Counted from the stretch's first letter, positions 21,395 to 31,799 are shown. The stretch: DNA of 64,000 nt from Photobacterium frigidiphilum (GCF_003025615.1 NZ_PYMJ01000012.1:79027-143026), one strand, 5' to 3'. The notes: generated by a model from the letters alone, not told the origin. Made by a program: numbers and translations.

Positions 21395-22114
21395 ATGAAA
21401 CCGTTACCGCATTTAGACTACCACCCACCCACTGACCCTTGGTTAGATATTCTTCATCATGATGAAGACATTATCATGTTAAATAAACCGTCTGGCTTGC
21501 TATCTAATCCTGGTCGGAACCCAGAACATTACGATAGTGTGTATAGCCGAGTGTTACGTGACTACCCAGAAGCACACATTGTTCATCGCCTTGATATGTC
21601 GACCTCTGGTTTGATTATGTTAGCGGTAAACAAAGATGCTGAGCGTCATTTGCATGCACAGTTTCGCGAACGCGCAACCCAAAAAGTCTATTATGCCCGC
21701 ATATGGGGACATCCAGACCAAGACACGGGGACGGTTGATTTACCCTTGATTTGTGACTGGCCGAATAGACCCAAACAAAAAGTATGTTACGAAGACGGGA
21801 AACCATCAGTAACGCATTATGAAGTGGTTGCTCGTGAAGCACAGACCACATTGGTTCGTTTGCACCCTATCACAGGTCGCTCACACCAGCTTCGAGTTCA
21901 TATGCAAGCTTTAGGTCATCCTATAATTGGTGATGAGTTTTATGCCAATGACGAAGCAAATGCGATTGCTGACCGTCTTCATTTGCATGCCGCCGAAATT
22001 GCTTTTACGCATCCAGGTACCAAAGAGCCCATCCACTTTTTTGCACCCTGTGAGTTATTTCCTGATGTGCCGATGAAAACCATCGAATTCCCCTCAGCAA
22101 ATCAAGAAAAATAA
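21395..22114 (+). CDS. rluA: Dual-specificity tRNA/23S rRNA pseudouridine synthase RluA
   Basis: Converts uridine to pseudouridine; the E. coli enzyme modifies 23S rRNA U746 and tRNA U32. 239 aa with the RluA-type catalytic signature HRLDMSTSGLIMLA (near residues 64-77; the aspartate is the catalytic residue) and the C-terminal LHPITGRSHQLRVHMQALGHPIIGD motif. No S4 domain is present, which separates RluA from RluC and RluD. Position after rapA is conserved in gamma-proteobacteria. Confidence 0.95.
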   Translation: MKPLPHLDYHPPTDPWLDILHHDEDIIMLNKPSGLLSNPGRNPEHYDSVYSRVLRDYPEAHIVHRLDMSTSGLIMLAVNKDAERHLHAQFRERATQKVYYARIWGHPDQDTGTVDLPLICDWPNRPKQKVCYEDGKPSVTHYEVVAREAQTTLVRLHPITGRSHQLRVHMQALGHPIIGDEFYANDEANAIADRLHLHAAEIAFTHPGTKEPIHFFAPCELFPDVPMKTIEFPSANQEK

Positions 22115-22196
22115 TATCAAGCCTTGAGAGTTCATCCAGATTTGGTCTTAATATGAATGATTCACTATTCATTACGATCAAATCGGATTTGCTCCC

Positions 22197-23201
22197 ATGA
22201 AAAACCATTCTTCCATTGAACAACCGTCAATTACTGAAACACCCCTCACTCAAAAAATAGTCTTTCTCGATCGCGCGACCATCCCCAAGCATATTCAACT
22301 ACCATCGCCTAATTTTCCTCATGAGTGGCAAGAATATGCAACGACAAAACCCGAGCAAGTCATCAAACGTTTGCAACATGCGACTATCGCGATCGCTAAT
22401 AAAGTCATTCTTGATGCAGACGTGTTAAGCCAATTACCCCAACTGAAAATGATCGCGATCTCGGCAACAGGCACAAACAATGTCGATTTAGCATACTGCC
22501 ACCAGCACAAGATTACGGTGGCAAACATTCGAGGGTACGCAACAGATTCAGTGCCAGAGCATGTGATCGCCATGATGTTTGCCTTAAAAAGAAACCTGAT
22601 GGGGTATCACCAAGACATCCAAGCTGGTGTTTGGCAACAGAAGAAGCAGTTTTGTTTTTTTTCCCACCCTATTTCTGATATTTCGGGATCTACTCTAGGT
22701 ATTATTGGTAATGGTAGCTTAGGGCAAGCTGTAGCAAAGCTAGCTAAAGCGTTAGGTATGGAGGTGCTCTATGCGGAGCATAAAGGAAAAGAAACCTGTA
22801 GAGACGGTTACAGGCCTTTTGATGAAGTAATAGCTTGTGCAGATGTTGTGACCTTGCATTGCCCATTAAGTGCACACACCCAAAACCTGATAGGCAGCAA
22901 TGAGTTCAATCGTATGAAAACCAATAGTATTTTGATTAACGCGGGTCGTGGTGGATTAGTCGATGAAGATGCATTAGTGGATGCATTAAAGAATGGTGAT
23001 ATTGCGGGGGCTGGAGTCGATGTATTTACACAAGAGCCTGCAGATATGAGCAACCCTTTAATTGCCAACGCTGATTTACCCAATCTTATTCTAACCCCGC
23101 ATGTCGCTTGGGGATCGGACTCAGCCATTCAAACACTGGCCAATCAATTAATTGACAACATGAATGCCTATGTCGCAGGCAAGCCTCAAAACCTTGTCTA
23201 A
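22197..23201 (+). CDS. D-2-hydroxyacid dehydrogenase (glycerate dehydrogenase type)
   Basis: NAD(P)-dependent oxidoreductase of the D-isomer-specific 2-hydroxyacid dehydrogenase family, 334 aa. The catalytic-domain halves flank a Rossmann domain (about 125-310): the dinucleotide motif is GIIGNGSLGQAVAKLAKALG (residues near 165), the family signature is MKTNSILINAGRGGLVDEDAL, and the active-site trio is Arg in the GRGG region, Glu in TQEPAD and His in LTPHVAWGSD. The overall pattern is closest to HprA-type glycerate/hydroxypyruvate reductases, but the substrate cannot be fixed. The ribosome site before the ATG is weak. A bidirectional terminator follows. Confidence 0.9.
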   Translation: MKNHSSIEQPSITETPLTQKIVFLDRATIPKHIQLPSPNFPHEWQEYATTKPEQVIKRLQHATIAIANKVILDADVLSQLPQLKMIAISATGTNNVDLAYCHQHKITVANIRGYATDSVPEHVIAMMFALKRNLMGYHQDIQAGVWQQKKQFCFFSHPISDISGSTLGIIGNGSLGQAVAKLAKALGMEVLYAEHKGKETCRDGYRPFDEVIACADVVTLHCPLSAHTQNLIGSNEFNRMKTNSILINAGRGGLVDEDALVDALKNGDIAGAGVDVFTQEPADMSNPLIANADLPNLILTPHVAWGSDSAIQTLANQLIDNMNAYVAGKPQNLV

Positions 23202-23230
23202 CCTTTATACTTAAAGGTTCGATGGTCGAA

Positions 23231-23260
23231 AAAAAACGAGAGCCAAGGCTCTCATTTTTT
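23231..23260. terminator. Bidirectional terminator
   Basis: Six A, then GAGAGCC-AA-GGCTCTC, then A and six T. It serves both the dehydrogenase gene on the plus strand and djlA on the minus strand, which converge here. Confidence 0.88.
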
Positions 23261-23317
23261 AGGTTACATTCGATAGTAACCATACTATTGATTCGCTACG
23301 CCGTTGATTACTGCGTA

Positions 23318-24157
23318 TTACTTAAAGCCTTTTTCTTTACGGATCATATCGTAAGCCGCTTGAAGCTCTTGCGCTTTTTGATTAGCGATTTCCATCATTT
23401 CTGGTGGTAACCCTTTTGCTGCAAGCTTATCAGGATGATGTTCATTCATTTGTTTACGGTAGGCACGTTTTACTTCTTGCGACGTTGCACTTTCCGTTAC
23501 ACCCAGAACTTCATAGGCATCAGCGAGTTGATCACGGGTTGGTGCTTGGTTAAACCCACCACCATGCTGCTGATTAAACCCACCTTGCTGAAAACGAAAT
23601 GCCGCTTCTTGCATATGTAAACGTTGCTCTAACTGACGCTCAGAGAAACCTAAACTACGCGCAATAACATGTAATAGCTGGCGTTCATTCTGGTGCAACG
23701 AGCCATCAGCAAATGCCGCTTGAATTTGCAACTCTAAGAAGAACTGCAGTAAATCGGCTCGCCCTGCACAATTTTGACGGACCTTTGCTAAAGTTTCCTC
23801 TAGAGGGAATCCATCTTCTTTGCCTTCACGAAATGCATTTTGCGCCTGACGACGAGCTTCTCCATGCAAATTCATCCGATCCATAATGGCACTTGCAACA
23901 CGAATTTCTTCTTCTGTTACGTGTCCTTTGGCTTTTGCCATATGACCCATCACAGCAAAGCCAGCATAAAAGAATTCGGCTTGACGTTCCTCACTGTTCG
24001 CTCGGTTGGTGCCAAAACCACCAAAGCCGCCGCCACGATAAACATTTCTTCGTGCCTTATCGAACTTATGCCCTAAAAACAGACCTAATAGCAATCCAAA
24101 TGGACCACCAAGAAGGAAACCAAAAAATGCGCCTAGAATTTTGCCCCACACCTGCAT
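23318..24157 (-). CDS. djlA: Membrane-anchored DnaJ-like co-chaperone DjlA
   Basis: Type III J-domain protein, 279 aa. One N-terminal membrane helix (residues 3-28, glycine-rich FFGFLLGGPFGLLLGLFLG, the dimerising segment of DjlA) is followed by a Gly-rich linker, a TerB-like domain (about 50-165), a Gln/Gly-rich linker (about 185-205) and a C-terminal J domain (about 212-279) with the HPD tripeptide (EHHPDKLAAKG). It should stimulate DnaK at the inner membrane. Divergent from lptD, as in E. coli. Confidence 0.95.
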   Translation of the reverse strand: MQVWGKILGAFFGFLLGGPFGLLLGLFLGHKFDKARRNVYRGGGFGGFGTNRANSEERQAEFFYAGFAVMGHMAKAKGHVTEEEIRVASAIMDRMNLHGEARRQAQNAFREGKEDGFPLEETLAKVRQNCAGRADLLQFFLELQIQAAFADGSLHQNERQLLHVIARSLGFSERQLEQRLHMQEAAFRFQQGGFNQQHGGGFNQAPTRDQLADAYEVLGVTESATSQEVKRAYRKQMNEHHPDKLAAKGLPPEMMEIANQKAQELQAAYDMIRKEKGFK

Positions 24158-24330
24158 TCTATACTCTCTGGTAATTTATTAAATTTATTCAAGGTTTACT
24201 CGACACTGTGGCTTGAAAAGATGCCGTCGAGATAAATTTGCATTATGATAGCTGTCATTTATCGGGAATGCTTGTAAAAAGCGCAACCAAATAGCTATGC
24301 GCCATAAACTGAGACAGGAATGTTAACCAG

Positions 24331-26703
24331 ATGTCATTAATCTCCCGCAGCTTACTAGCCACCATGATCAGCCTCGCGCTGTATGGTCCGGCTATGGCAA
24401 ATGAAAATAATAAATTAAGCGAAGATGTCAATGATGAGCTTGCTCTAACCAGTGACAACGTGGATGAGATCGAGTTAGTGCGTGGTGTTTGTATTGCGCC
24501 TCAAGATCGCTCGACAGATCCCAACAATGACCCCATAAAAGTCACCGCTGATCACGCTGAAGCTCTCGACAAAACAAAAGTCACCTACACGGGTGATGTC
24601 GTTGTACAGCAAGGAAATCGTACCATCGCGGCCGATCAGGCATCTCTTCGCCAGCCTGAAAATATTGTAGTCGCTGAAGGCAACGTCTATTTTCATGACG
24701 GTACGATAGAAGTCGACTCTGAACGCTTACAAAGCGATCTCGATACCGAAGATTCCGAAATGGATCACGCGGTGTATAACCTAACCTGTGAACCTGGACG
24801 CGGCGAAGCACGAAGAATCACCAAAACACACGCTCAAGGCACACAGTTTTATCGCATGAAAGATGGTACTTATACCACTTGCCCTGCTGAAGATAAAAGT
24901 TGGCGCTTCTCTGCGACCACATTGGAGCGAGAAGGCGATTCACCTTTTGCTAATCTTTACAATGCCCGTTTTGAAGTGCTTGATGTACCCGTTTTCTATT
25001 TACCGTACCTTCGAGTACCGGTCGGTAAAGAGCGTTTAACAGGGTTCTTATACCCGTCAGTCAGTTATGGTTCGCGTGATGGTTTCGAGTTTGAAACCCC
25101 ATTCTATTGGAATATCGCACCAAATTACGATTTAACCTTAACGCCAAAGTACATGAGTAATCGTGGACTGCAGCTAAACTCTGATTTCCGTTATCTAACC
25201 GAATTTGGCCAAGGTGCATTAAAAGGCGAGTACCTCGCCAGCGATAAAGCCGCAGATGCAGGTAATGATGGCTCTCGATGGGCATTTAACTATTCGCACA
25301 ATGGTACATACAAAAGCAACTGGTTGTTTGAGGTTGATTACAGTAAAACCAGTGATTTCAGCTATTTTACTGATATTGATTCTAGTATCGGTAACCGTGA
25401 AGACAATAACTTGTTACAAACCGCTGAAGTGTCTTACCGCGAACAATATTGGGATTCAACCTTACGGGTGCGTGACTTCCAGCCACTGACCGAAACAGGC
25501 CAAGGCTCACAATACCGTTTAATGCCGCAGCTAGAATTTAACTATTATCGCCCCAACCTGCCTTACGAGTTAGATTTCTCGATGGCCAGCAGCATCAGTA
25601 GTTTTGCCAACGATGCTTCGAATAAACCAGACGCGACCCGTGTTCACCTTGAACCGACATTAACCCTGCCATTTGCAACACCTTGGTGGTCGTTAACCTC
25701 AGAAGCAAAGTTACTTTATACTTATTATAATCAAGATCTTAAAAGCTACTCTCGTGACGGAATAGAAGAAACGGTATCACGTACTATTCCTACGGCGCGC
25801 ATTCACAGCGGTTTATACCTAGAGCGTGACACATCGATTTGGGGGCAGGATTACACCCAAAGCTTAGAGCCTCAAATTCAATACCTTTATGTACAAGATA
25901 AAGACCAAAGTGGCATTTACAATCCTGTTAATGATGACGGTGGAGGCTACGATAGTACCCGCTTACAACAAGATTACTATGGTCTATTTAGTGATAAAAC
26001 CTATAGCAGCGTCGATTATGTTGCCCCTGCGAATCAATTCACTCTTGGTGCATCAACGCGCTATTTTGATAATAACTTTAAGGAACGATTTACCCTTTCC
26101 TTAGGTCAGATATTCTATATCGATAAACCAACAGTGGATGACGAAGTAGAAAGCTATTCAGCTACCGCCCTTGAAACTGAGTTTAATTATGCCGACTGGC
26201 TCTTCTTGAAAGGCTCGATGCAATATGATGCCAGTGATAAAGAAGTGCAAATAGCCAACGGGGCGATTGAGTACCGAGAAAATGGGGTGTACATCCAACC
26301 CAACTACCGTTATGTCTCGAGTAGCTATTTGGATAAATACGTTACTAACCCCAACTCAGTGAATGATGATGGCGATAAAGATGGCATATCTCAGTTGGGG
26401 CTTTCGACCGGGTTCCCATTACATGGCGGGATCAGTGTACGTGCTGATTACTTCCATGATTTGAATGTAAACAAAATGGTCGAAGGTCAGGTTGGCCTCA
26501 CTTATCGTTCTGCTTGTTGGTTAATCGGTTTAACGTATAACAAGTATGCCTCTAGCTCATTAGGTTCGAGTAATACCGAATACGAAAATAACGTATCACT
26601 CACCTTCAGCCTGCTTGGTTTACAAGGTGCGAAACCATTTGGGGCATCAAGTGATACGGGTAATGCGATGACGTACGGTAATTCATTCTCTTTAAATAAT
26701 TAA
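24331..26703 (+). CDS. lptD: LPS-assembly protein LptD
   Basis: Outer-membrane beta-barrel that inserts lipopolysaccharide into the outer leaflet with LptE. 790 aa: signal peptide (SLISRSLLATMISLALYGPAMA), a periplasmic OstA/LptA-like jellyroll (about 65-170, with IAADQASLRQPENIVVAEGN) and a C-terminal barrel ending SFSLNN. Cysteines are at about 54, 153, 184 and 729. The C-terminus therefore has a single cysteine (SACWLIG) where E. coli has a Cys-Cys pair. An upstream AACCAG is a weak ribosome site; no better start is seen. It heads the lptD-surA-pdxA-ksgA-apaGH run. Confidence 0.97.
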   Translation: MSLISRSLLATMISLALYGPAMANENNKLSEDVNDELALTSDNVDEIELVRGVCIAPQDRSTDPNNDPIKVTADHAEALDKTKVTYTGDVVVQQGNRTIAADQASLRQPENIVVAEGNVYFHDGTIEVDSERLQSDLDTEDSEMDHAVYNLTCEPGRGEARRITKTHAQGTQFYRMKDGTYTTCPAEDKSWRFSATTLEREGDSPFANLYNARFEVLDVPVFYLPYLRVPVGKERLTGFLYPSVSYGSRDGFEFETPFYWNIAPNYDLTLTPKYMSNRGLQLNSDFRYLTEFGQGALKGEYLASDKAADAGNDGSRWAFNYSHNGTYKSNWLFEVDYSKTSDFSYFTDIDSSIGNREDNNLLQTAEVSYREQYWDSTLRVRDFQPLTETGQGSQYRLMPQLEFNYYRPNLPYELDFSMASSISSFANDASNKPDATRVHLEPTLTLPFATPWWSLTSEAKLLYTYYNQDLKSYSRDGIEETVSRTIPTARIHSGLYLERDTSIWGQDYTQSLEPQIQYLYVQDKDQSGIYNPVNDDGGGYDSTRLQQDYYGLFSDKTYSSVDYVAPANQFTLGASTRYFDNNFKERFTLSLGQIFYIDKPTVDDEVESYSATALETEFNYADWLFLKGSMQYDASDKEVQIANGAIEYRENGVYIQPNYRYVSSSYLDKYVTNPNSVNDDGDKDGISQLGLSTGFPLHGGISVRADYFHDLNVNKMVEGQVGLTYRSACWLIGLTYNKYASSSLGSSNTEYENNVSLTFSLLGLQGAKPFGASSDTGNAMTYGNSFSLNN

Positions 26704-26705
26704 TT

Positions 26706-26729
26706 CAATTACGAACTGATTCGTAATTG
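26706..26729 (+). repeat. Hairpin between lptD and surA
   Basis: CAATTACGAA-CTGA-TTCGTAATTG, a perfect 10-bp stem starting 3 bp after the lptD stop. AT-rich with no following T-run, so a partial attenuator or mRNA processing site is possible. Confidence 0.5.
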
Positions 26730-26749
26730 CAAAAATAGATGGAACGTAG

Positions 26750-28054
26750 ATGAAAAAGTGGAAAACATCTTTGCTAGGTATAGCAATCTGGAGCTTAGCT
26801 GCAAGCAGTATAGCTGCACCCAAGGAGCTTGATAAAGTCGTGACACTAGTCAATGACAGTGTGATCTTACAAAGTGATGTCAATGCGATGCTGCAAACGG
26901 TGCGCATCAATGCAGCAGAGCAGAATCAACCGCTACCCGATAATGCTTTATTGACTGAGCAGGTCATGGAAAAGCTGATCATTGAAACACTGCAACTGCA
27001 GCAAGCAGAGCAATTTGGTATTCGTATTGACGATACTCGGCTTGATCAAGCTGTCGCTGAAATTGCCAAAGAACGTAAACTTACTATTCCTCAACTTCAG
27101 CAAGAGCTAGAGAAAAGTGGAATATCTTACTCTATCTTTCGCGAGCAAATGCGTCGTGATATGACCGCAAGTGAAGCACGTACTATTCAAGTGCGCCGTC
27201 GTATCAATATTTTACCGCAAGAAGTTGAAATGCTCGCTGAACAACTCAACAAGCAAACATTACAAACCGTTCAATTCAATATTAGTCATATCCAATTACG
27301 AGTTGAAGAAGGGGCAACAAAAGAGCAACGTGAAGAAACTCAACAACAAGCCCAACAAATTGTTGATGAATTGAAAAATGGCGCCGACTTCGCCAACCTC
27401 GCTTACAGTTATTCTAAGGGTCCTAAAGCACTACAAGGTGGTGAATGGGGCTGGATGCGTCAGGAAGAAATGCCAACCATTTTTGCTGACCAAATAAAAT
27501 CAAATGGCAAAGGCGCGATTATTGGTCCATTCCGCAGCGGTGTTGGTTATCACATTATTAAAGTGAATGATGTGAAAGGATTAGAAACGGTTTCTGTGAC
27601 TGAAGTTAATGCTCGTCATATCCTAATCAAAACGTCGGTGATTTTAAGTGATGACGGGGCAAAACGTCAGTTAGAAAAAGCCCGCCAAGACATCTTAGCG
27701 GGTCGACAAACTTTCGCTGACGAAGCACAGAAATTAAGTTCCGACCCAGGCTCTGCCGCGAATGGTGGCGAACTAGGTTGGCAAACACCGGACCTATACG
27801 TACCTGAGTTTAAAGATAAAATTGAAACACTACCAAAAGGTACTATAAGCGAACCATTCAAAACGGTTCATGGTTGGCACATCGTGGAAGTACTTGATCG
27901 CCGTAATGTCGATCGCACCGATGCTGCAATGAAAAACCGCGCTTATCGCATTCTCTTTAGCCGTAAATTTAATGAAGAAGCGCAAGCATGGTTACAAGAA
28001 TTACGTGCGGGTGCTTACATCGAACAACTAGGAACGAATGATGACCAAGGTTAA
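26750..28054 (+). CDS. surA: Periplasmic chaperone and peptidyl-prolyl isomerase SurA
   Basis: Assists folding of outer-membrane proteins such as LptD. 434 aa with a signal peptide ([20 protein letters not shown]), the SurA N-terminal chaperone domain (about 22-170) and two parvulin PPIase domains (about 172-275, with [11 protein letters not shown]; and about 282-385, with ARHILIKTS and [15 protein letters not shown]), then the C-terminal helix. An ATG 46 bp after lptD. It overlaps pdxA by 17 bp. Confidence 0.97.
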   Translation: MKKWKTSLLGIAIWSLAASSIAAPKELDKVVTLVNDSVILQSDVNAMLQTVRINAAEQNQPLPDNALLTEQVMEKLIIETLQLQQAEQFGIRIDDTRLDQAVAEIAKERKLTIPQLQQELEKSGISYSIFREQMRRDMTASEARTIQVRRRINILPQEVEMLAEQLNKQTLQTVQFNISHIQLRVEEGATKEQREETQQQAQQIVDELKNGADFANLAYSYSKGPKALQGGEWGWMRQEEMPTIFADQIKSNGKGAIIGPFRSGVGYHIIKVNDVKGLETVSVTEVNARHILIKTSVILSDDGAKRQLEKARQDILAGRQTFADEAQKLSSDPGSAANGGELGWQTPDLYVPEFKDKIETLPKGTISEPFKTVHGWHIVEVLDRRNVDRTDAAMKNRAYRILFSRKFNEEAQAWLQELRAGAYIEQLGTNDDQG

Positions 28055-29033
28055 ACGCATTGTTATTACCCCTGGCGAACCTGCTGGAATTGGTCCAGAT
28101 TTAATCATCGCATTAGCCCAACATGCTTGGTCACACGAGCTTGTTATTTGTGCTAACGCTCAGCTTATGGTAGAACGTGCAGCCCAATTGGGATTACCGT
28201 TAGAAGTGAAGCATTACGATGCCACACTTCCAGCGCAGCCACATCAGGCTGGTACTTTGGTTGTAGCTAATCACGAATTAAACGCACCCGTTATTACTGG
28301 TGAGTTAAATGAACAAAATGGTCACTACGTACTGCAAACATTAGAGCATGCCGCACAAGGTTGTTTAAGTGGTGAATTTGCAGCACTAGTAACAGGGCCT
28401 GTTCATAAAGGTGTAATTAACCGCGCTGGCGTATCTTTTAGTGGTCACACTGAATTTTTCGCTCAACAAGCGAATACTGCGCAAGTTGTTATGATGTTGG
28501 CAACAGAAGGATTACGCGTCGCATTAGTGACAACACATATTCCTTTGGCGTATGTATCTCAAGCGGTAACTGAAGACCGTTTACAACAAGTAATCCGAAT
28601 ATTGCATGCCGATTTAGTCAGTAAGTTTGGGATCGAGAATCCAAAAATTTATGTTTGTGGCTTAAATCCACATGCGGGTGAAGATGGATGTTTAGGGCGG
28701 GAAGAAATCGAAGTGATAACTCCGGCTCTCGATAAACTTCGTCAACAAGAAGGCATGAATCTAGTAGGTCCATTGCCTGCAGATACAATCTTCAATGAAA
28801 AATATTTAGCCGATGCAGATGCTGTATTAGCTATGTATCACGATCAAGGGCTACCAGTGCTGAAATATAAAGGCTTTGGTAAAGCGGTCAACATTACGCT
28901 AGGTCTGCCCTTCATCAGAACGTCAGTAGATCATGGTACCGCACTGGAACTCGCAGGTACTGGACAGGCGGATATCGGTAGCCTTTGGACAGCGCTATCG
29001 CACGCCCTCGAATTGGTAGAAAAACAAGCATGA
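28038..29033 (+). CDS. pdxA: 4-hydroxythreonine-4-phosphate dehydrogenase
   Basis: Pyridoxal 5'-phosphate synthesis: NAD-dependent oxidation of 4-phosphohydroxy-L-threonine. 331 aa. Family signatures: [13 protein letters not shown] near residue 10, the metal-ligand histidine in HTEFFAQQ and in [12 protein letters not shown], and [23 protein letters not shown] near residue 285. Two consecutive ATG codons (28038, 28041) follow an AGGAA site; either may be used. The gene overlaps the surA 3' end and its stop overlaps the ksgA start, so all three are probably co-translated. Confidence 0.97.
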   Translation: MMTKVKRIVITPGEPAGIGPDLIIALAQHAWSHELVICANAQLMVERAAQLGLPLEVKHYDATLPAQPHQAGTLVVANHELNAPVITGELNEQNGHYVLQTLEHAAQGCLSGEFAALVTGPVHKGVINRAGVSFSGHTEFFAQQANTAQVVMMLATEGLRVALVTTHIPLAYVSQAVTEDRLQQVIRILHADLVSKFGIENPKIYVCGLNPHAGEDGCLGREEIEVITPALDKLRQQEGMNLVGPLPADTIFNEKYLADADAVLAMYHDQGLPVLKYKGFGKAVNITLGLPFIRTSVDHGTALELAGTGQADIGSLWTALSHALELVEKQA

Positions 29034-29845
29034 GCAGCGATCAAGTCCACCTAGGTCACCGCGCCCGTAAGCGCTTTGGCCAGAATTTTTTGAATGACCC
29101 ATACATCATTGACGGTATTGTATCGTCGATCAACCCGCTACCAGGTCAAAACCTGGTAGAAATTGGCCCAGGCCTTGGTGCTCTTACTGAACCTGTTGGT
29201 AAGCTTGTAGATAAGTTCTCAGTTATTGAGCTCGATCGCGACCTTGCTAAGCGTTTACGTCATCATCCAGACTTGGCTGATAAGTTAACGATTTATGAAG
29301 GCGATGCAATGCGCTTCGACTTCACGCAACTTATTAAACCAAATAATAAATTGCGTATTTTTGGTAATTTACCTTACAACATCTCAACACCGTTGATGTT
29401 CCACCTTTTCACTTTCCACGAACATGTGGAAGATATGCACTTTATGTTGCAAAAAGAAGTGGTGAACCGTCTGGCTGCGGGCCCAGGCTGTAAAGCCTAT
29501 GGACGCTTAACGGTAATGGCACAGTACTACAGCCGAGTAACACCTGTATTAGAAGTGCCGCCAGAATCATTTACACCAGCACCAAAAGTGGATTCTGCCG
29601 TTGTTCGTTTAACGCCATATGAAGTATTACCACATCCATGTACTAACCTTAAGTGGCTAGACCGTGTTTGTCGTGAAGGCTTTAATCAGCGTCGTAAAAC
29701 GATTCGTAACTGCTACAAAGCACTATTAACCGTTGAACAGTTAGAGCACTTAGGCGTAAACCCTGGACTACGTCCAGAGAATATTACTCTTCAACAGTTT
29801 GTTAAGATGGCAAACTGGTTAGATGCGAACCACCAAAACGCATAA
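29030..29845 (+). CDS. rsmA: 16S rRNA dimethyladenosine transferase KsgA/RsmA
   Basis: Methylates the two adjacent adenosines in helix 45 of 16S rRNA using S-adenosylmethionine. The start is placed at the ATG at 29030, which overlaps the pdxA stop, and gives 271 aa (E. coli 273). An in-frame ATG at 28985 would add 15 unrelated residues. The N-terminal [12 protein letters not shown] motif [16 protein letters not shown] (near residue 43), motif [18 protein letters not shown] (near 112) and the small C-terminal helical domain are all present. ksgA is the usual symbol in E. coli. Confidence 0.97.
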   Translation: MSSDQVHLGHRARKRFGQNFLNDPYIIDGIVSSINPLPGQNLVEIGPGLGALTEPVGKLVDKFSVIELDRDLAKRLRHHPDLADKLTIYEGDAMRFDFTQLIKPNNKLRIFGNLPYNISTPLMFHLFTFHEHVEDMHFMLQKEVVNRLAAGPGCKAYGRLTVMAQYYSRVTPVLEVPPESFTPAPKVDSAVVRLTPYEVLPHPCTNLKWLDRVCREGFNQRRKTIRNCYKALLTVEQLEHLGVNPGLRPENITLQQFVKMANWLDANHQNA

Positions 29846-29995
29846 AACAACGAGGGAAAGTATCATGCACTCAACGATACATTTTACGATTCCTCAACTC
29901 TACGCTATTTAGCTCAGTTTTCTGTCTTTACAGATACTGATCTAAGTAGCTATGAGATAAATCGTCACCTCCGCCAGAAGAAAGGAAGCATTATC

Positions 29996-30379
29996 TTGAG
30001 CGCGAATTCCCCCCCAACAATTAAATGCAACGTCGTTACTCATTATATTGAGGAACAGTCTGAACCTGATAGTCAGCGTTATGTTTTCTCATATACCATT
30101 ACGATTAGAAACCTAGGAAAAGGTTCTGCCAAATTACTAAGTCGTTATTGGCTAATAACCGATGCAAATGGGAAACGGCTCGTGATTGAAGGTGAAGGTG
30201 TGGTTGGCGAACAACCAGAAATAAAGATGAACGAAGAATATACTTATACCAGCGGTACGATCATTGAAACACCACTTGGTGTAATGCAAGGTCACTACGT
30301 CATGGGCATTGAAGATGGTGAAACCTTTAAAGCAGAAGTATCTCCGTTTAGGTTAGCAATACCCAATATTCTCCATTAA
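29996..30379 (+). CDS. apaG: ApaG (FN3-like, Co2+/Mg2+ efflux-associated protein)
   Basis: Small single-domain protein of the DUF525 family with a fibronectin-III-like fold, 127 aa. Conserved stretches: [39 protein letters not shown] and [11 protein letters not shown], almost as in E. coli ApaG. The start codon is TTG, supported by AAAGGA (29981-29986) 9 nt upstream and absence of an in-frame ATG that would preserve the domain. The molecular role is not established. It lies between ksgA and apaH as in enterobacteria. Confidence 0.95.
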   Translation: MSANSPPTIKCNVVTHYIEEQSEPDSQRYVFSYTITIRNLGKGSAKLLSRYWLITDANGKRLVIEGEGVVGEQPEIKMNEEYTYTSGTIIETPLGVMQGHYVMGIEDGETFKAEVSPFRLAIPNILH

Positions 30380-30387
30380 GGAATTGT

Positions 30388-31209
30388 ATGGCAACCTACC
30401 TTGTCGGTGATATCCAAGGTTGTTTAGACGATCTTCTTTATCTTCTTGAACAAGCTAAATTTAACCCTAAACATGATGAACTGTGGTTGGCTGGAGACCT
30501 CGTCGCGAGAGGACCAAAGTCACTCGAAACATTACGTTTTGTGAAAGGTTTAGGTCGCTCCGCTACCATTGTTTTAGGCAATCATGATCTGCATTTATTA
30601 GCGACAGCTAACGGTATTACCAAACCTAAAAAGAAAGATAAAATTCAAGCCATTTTAGACGCGCCAGACTCAGAAGAGTTGCTAGAGTGGCTGCGTAAAC
30701 AACCCCTTTTTGCTAACCACCCAACATTACCTTTTGCCATGTCACACGCAGGTATTCCACCTCAATGGAACTTATTGCAAACGCAACAATACGCCCGTGA
30801 AGTCGAAGTTTGCTTACAGTCAGATGACTACCTATGGCTTCTAAAAAAAATGTATGGCAGTGGTCCAGATTTTTGGTCCAACGAACTCATTGGTATTGAA
30901 CGATACCGTTTTACGATTAATGCCCTTACTCGGATGCGTTTTTGCTACCCTGATGGGCGATTAGATATGGCATGTAAGTTATCCCCTAACGATCCTGACG
31001 TGGGCGAACTGGTGCCTTGGTTTGATCTTCCACGTCACCAAGTATTAGCTAAAAAAATAATCTTTGGTCATTGGGCTGCACTATGTGGCCATGAAGATGA
31101 GAAAGTCATTGGGCTCGATACGGGGTGTGTCTGGGGAAATAGCATGACATTGTTACGTTGGGAAGATAATGCTCGCTTTGAAAAAGCGTGCCCAGCCCAT
31201 GCGGGTTAA
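30388..31209 (+). CDS. apaH: Diadenosine tetraphosphatase (symmetrical)
   Basis: Hydrolyses Ap4A to two ADP and removes Np4 caps from RNA. 273 aa. Metallophosphatase motifs are complete: GDIQGC (residues 7-12), GDLVARGP (near 36-43), GNHDLHLL (near 64-71) and the later SHAGIPP and FGHWAAL. An AAGGA site precedes the ATG, 8 bp after apaG. Last gene of the run; a stem-loop follows before the converging folA. Confidence 0.97.
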   Translation: MATYLVGDIQGCLDDLLYLLEQAKFNPKHDELWLAGDLVARGPKSLETLRFVKGLGRSATIVLGNHDLHLLATANGITKPKKKDKIQAILDAPDSEELLEWLRKQPLFANHPTLPFAMSHAGIPPQWNLLQTQQYAREVEVCLQSDDYLWLLKKMYGSGPDFWSNELIGIERYRFTINALTRMRFCYPDGRLDMACKLSPNDPDVGELVPWFDLPRHQVLAKKIIFGHWAALCGHEDEKVIGLDTGCVWGNSMTLLRWEDNARFEKACPAHAG

Positions 31210-31244
31210 TTCATGAAATAAAGATATAGCCCATGAGATAACTA

Positions 31245-31276
31245 GCTGTCAGTTTCATATAAATAACACTGACAGC
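31245..31276. terminator. Stem-loop between apaH and folA
   Basis: GCTGTCAGT (31245-31253) and ACTGACAGC (31268-31276), a perfect 9-bp stem with a 14-nt loop between two converging genes. Neither side has a good T-run, so its terminator function is tentative. Confidence 0.45.
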
Positions 31277-31304
31277 AAATACCATCCTGGATTAGTATAA
31301 AACC

Positions 31305-31799
31305 TTAAGTAAGATCGACGTTACGATCTAAAATCACAAATTGCATATCATGCGCGTTCTTTTCATCAGCAGAATAGTGCTCAGTATAACTTTTAATCCA
31401 ACCTTCTCCCCAATCAGGGAAGCAGGTATCCCCATCAACATCAAGATCGATAAACGTTAAATAAAGACGATCAGCGCTTGGTAAGCACGCCTCATAAATA
31501 CTGCCACCACCAATGACCATTAACTCTTCAATATCCCCAGCTGCATGCTTTGCCGCTTCTATATCGGCAACAACCGTAACACCTTCGACGCTAAATGCTG
31601 GATTGCGACTAATCACAATATTAAGTCGACCAGGTAAAGGGCGACCAATTGATTCAAACGTTTTACGCCCCATCACAATTGGCTTACCCAAGGTAGATTT
31701 CTTAAACCATGCAAAATCTGCAGGTAAATGCCATGGCATCGCATTATCTTTACCAATAACGCGATCTTTAGCCATAGCTGCGATCATACTGATCTTCAC
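31305..31799 (-). CDS. folA: Dihydrofolate reductase
   Basis: NADPH-dependent reduction of dihydrofolate to tetrahydrofolate. 164 aa. Typical landmarks: IAAMAKDRVIGKDNAMPWHLPADFAWFK (active-site acid is the Asp in the LPAD segment), MGRKTFESIGRPLPGR (cofactor site) and MVIGGGSIYE. The start is GTG at 31799, placed 7 nt after AAGGAG. A two-codon frame ATG-AAG-TGA overlaps this GTG but would not yield a protein. Upstream is the ATACCCAAG hairpin. Confidence 0.95.
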   Translation of the reverse strand: MKISMIAAMAKDRVIGKDNAMPWHLPADFAWFKKSTLGKPIVMGRKTFESIGRPLPGRLNIVISRNPAFSVEGVTVVADIEAAKHAAGDIEELMVIGGGSIYEACLPSADRLYLTFIDLDVDGDTCFPDWGEGWIKSYTEHYSADEKNAHDMQFVILDRNVDLT

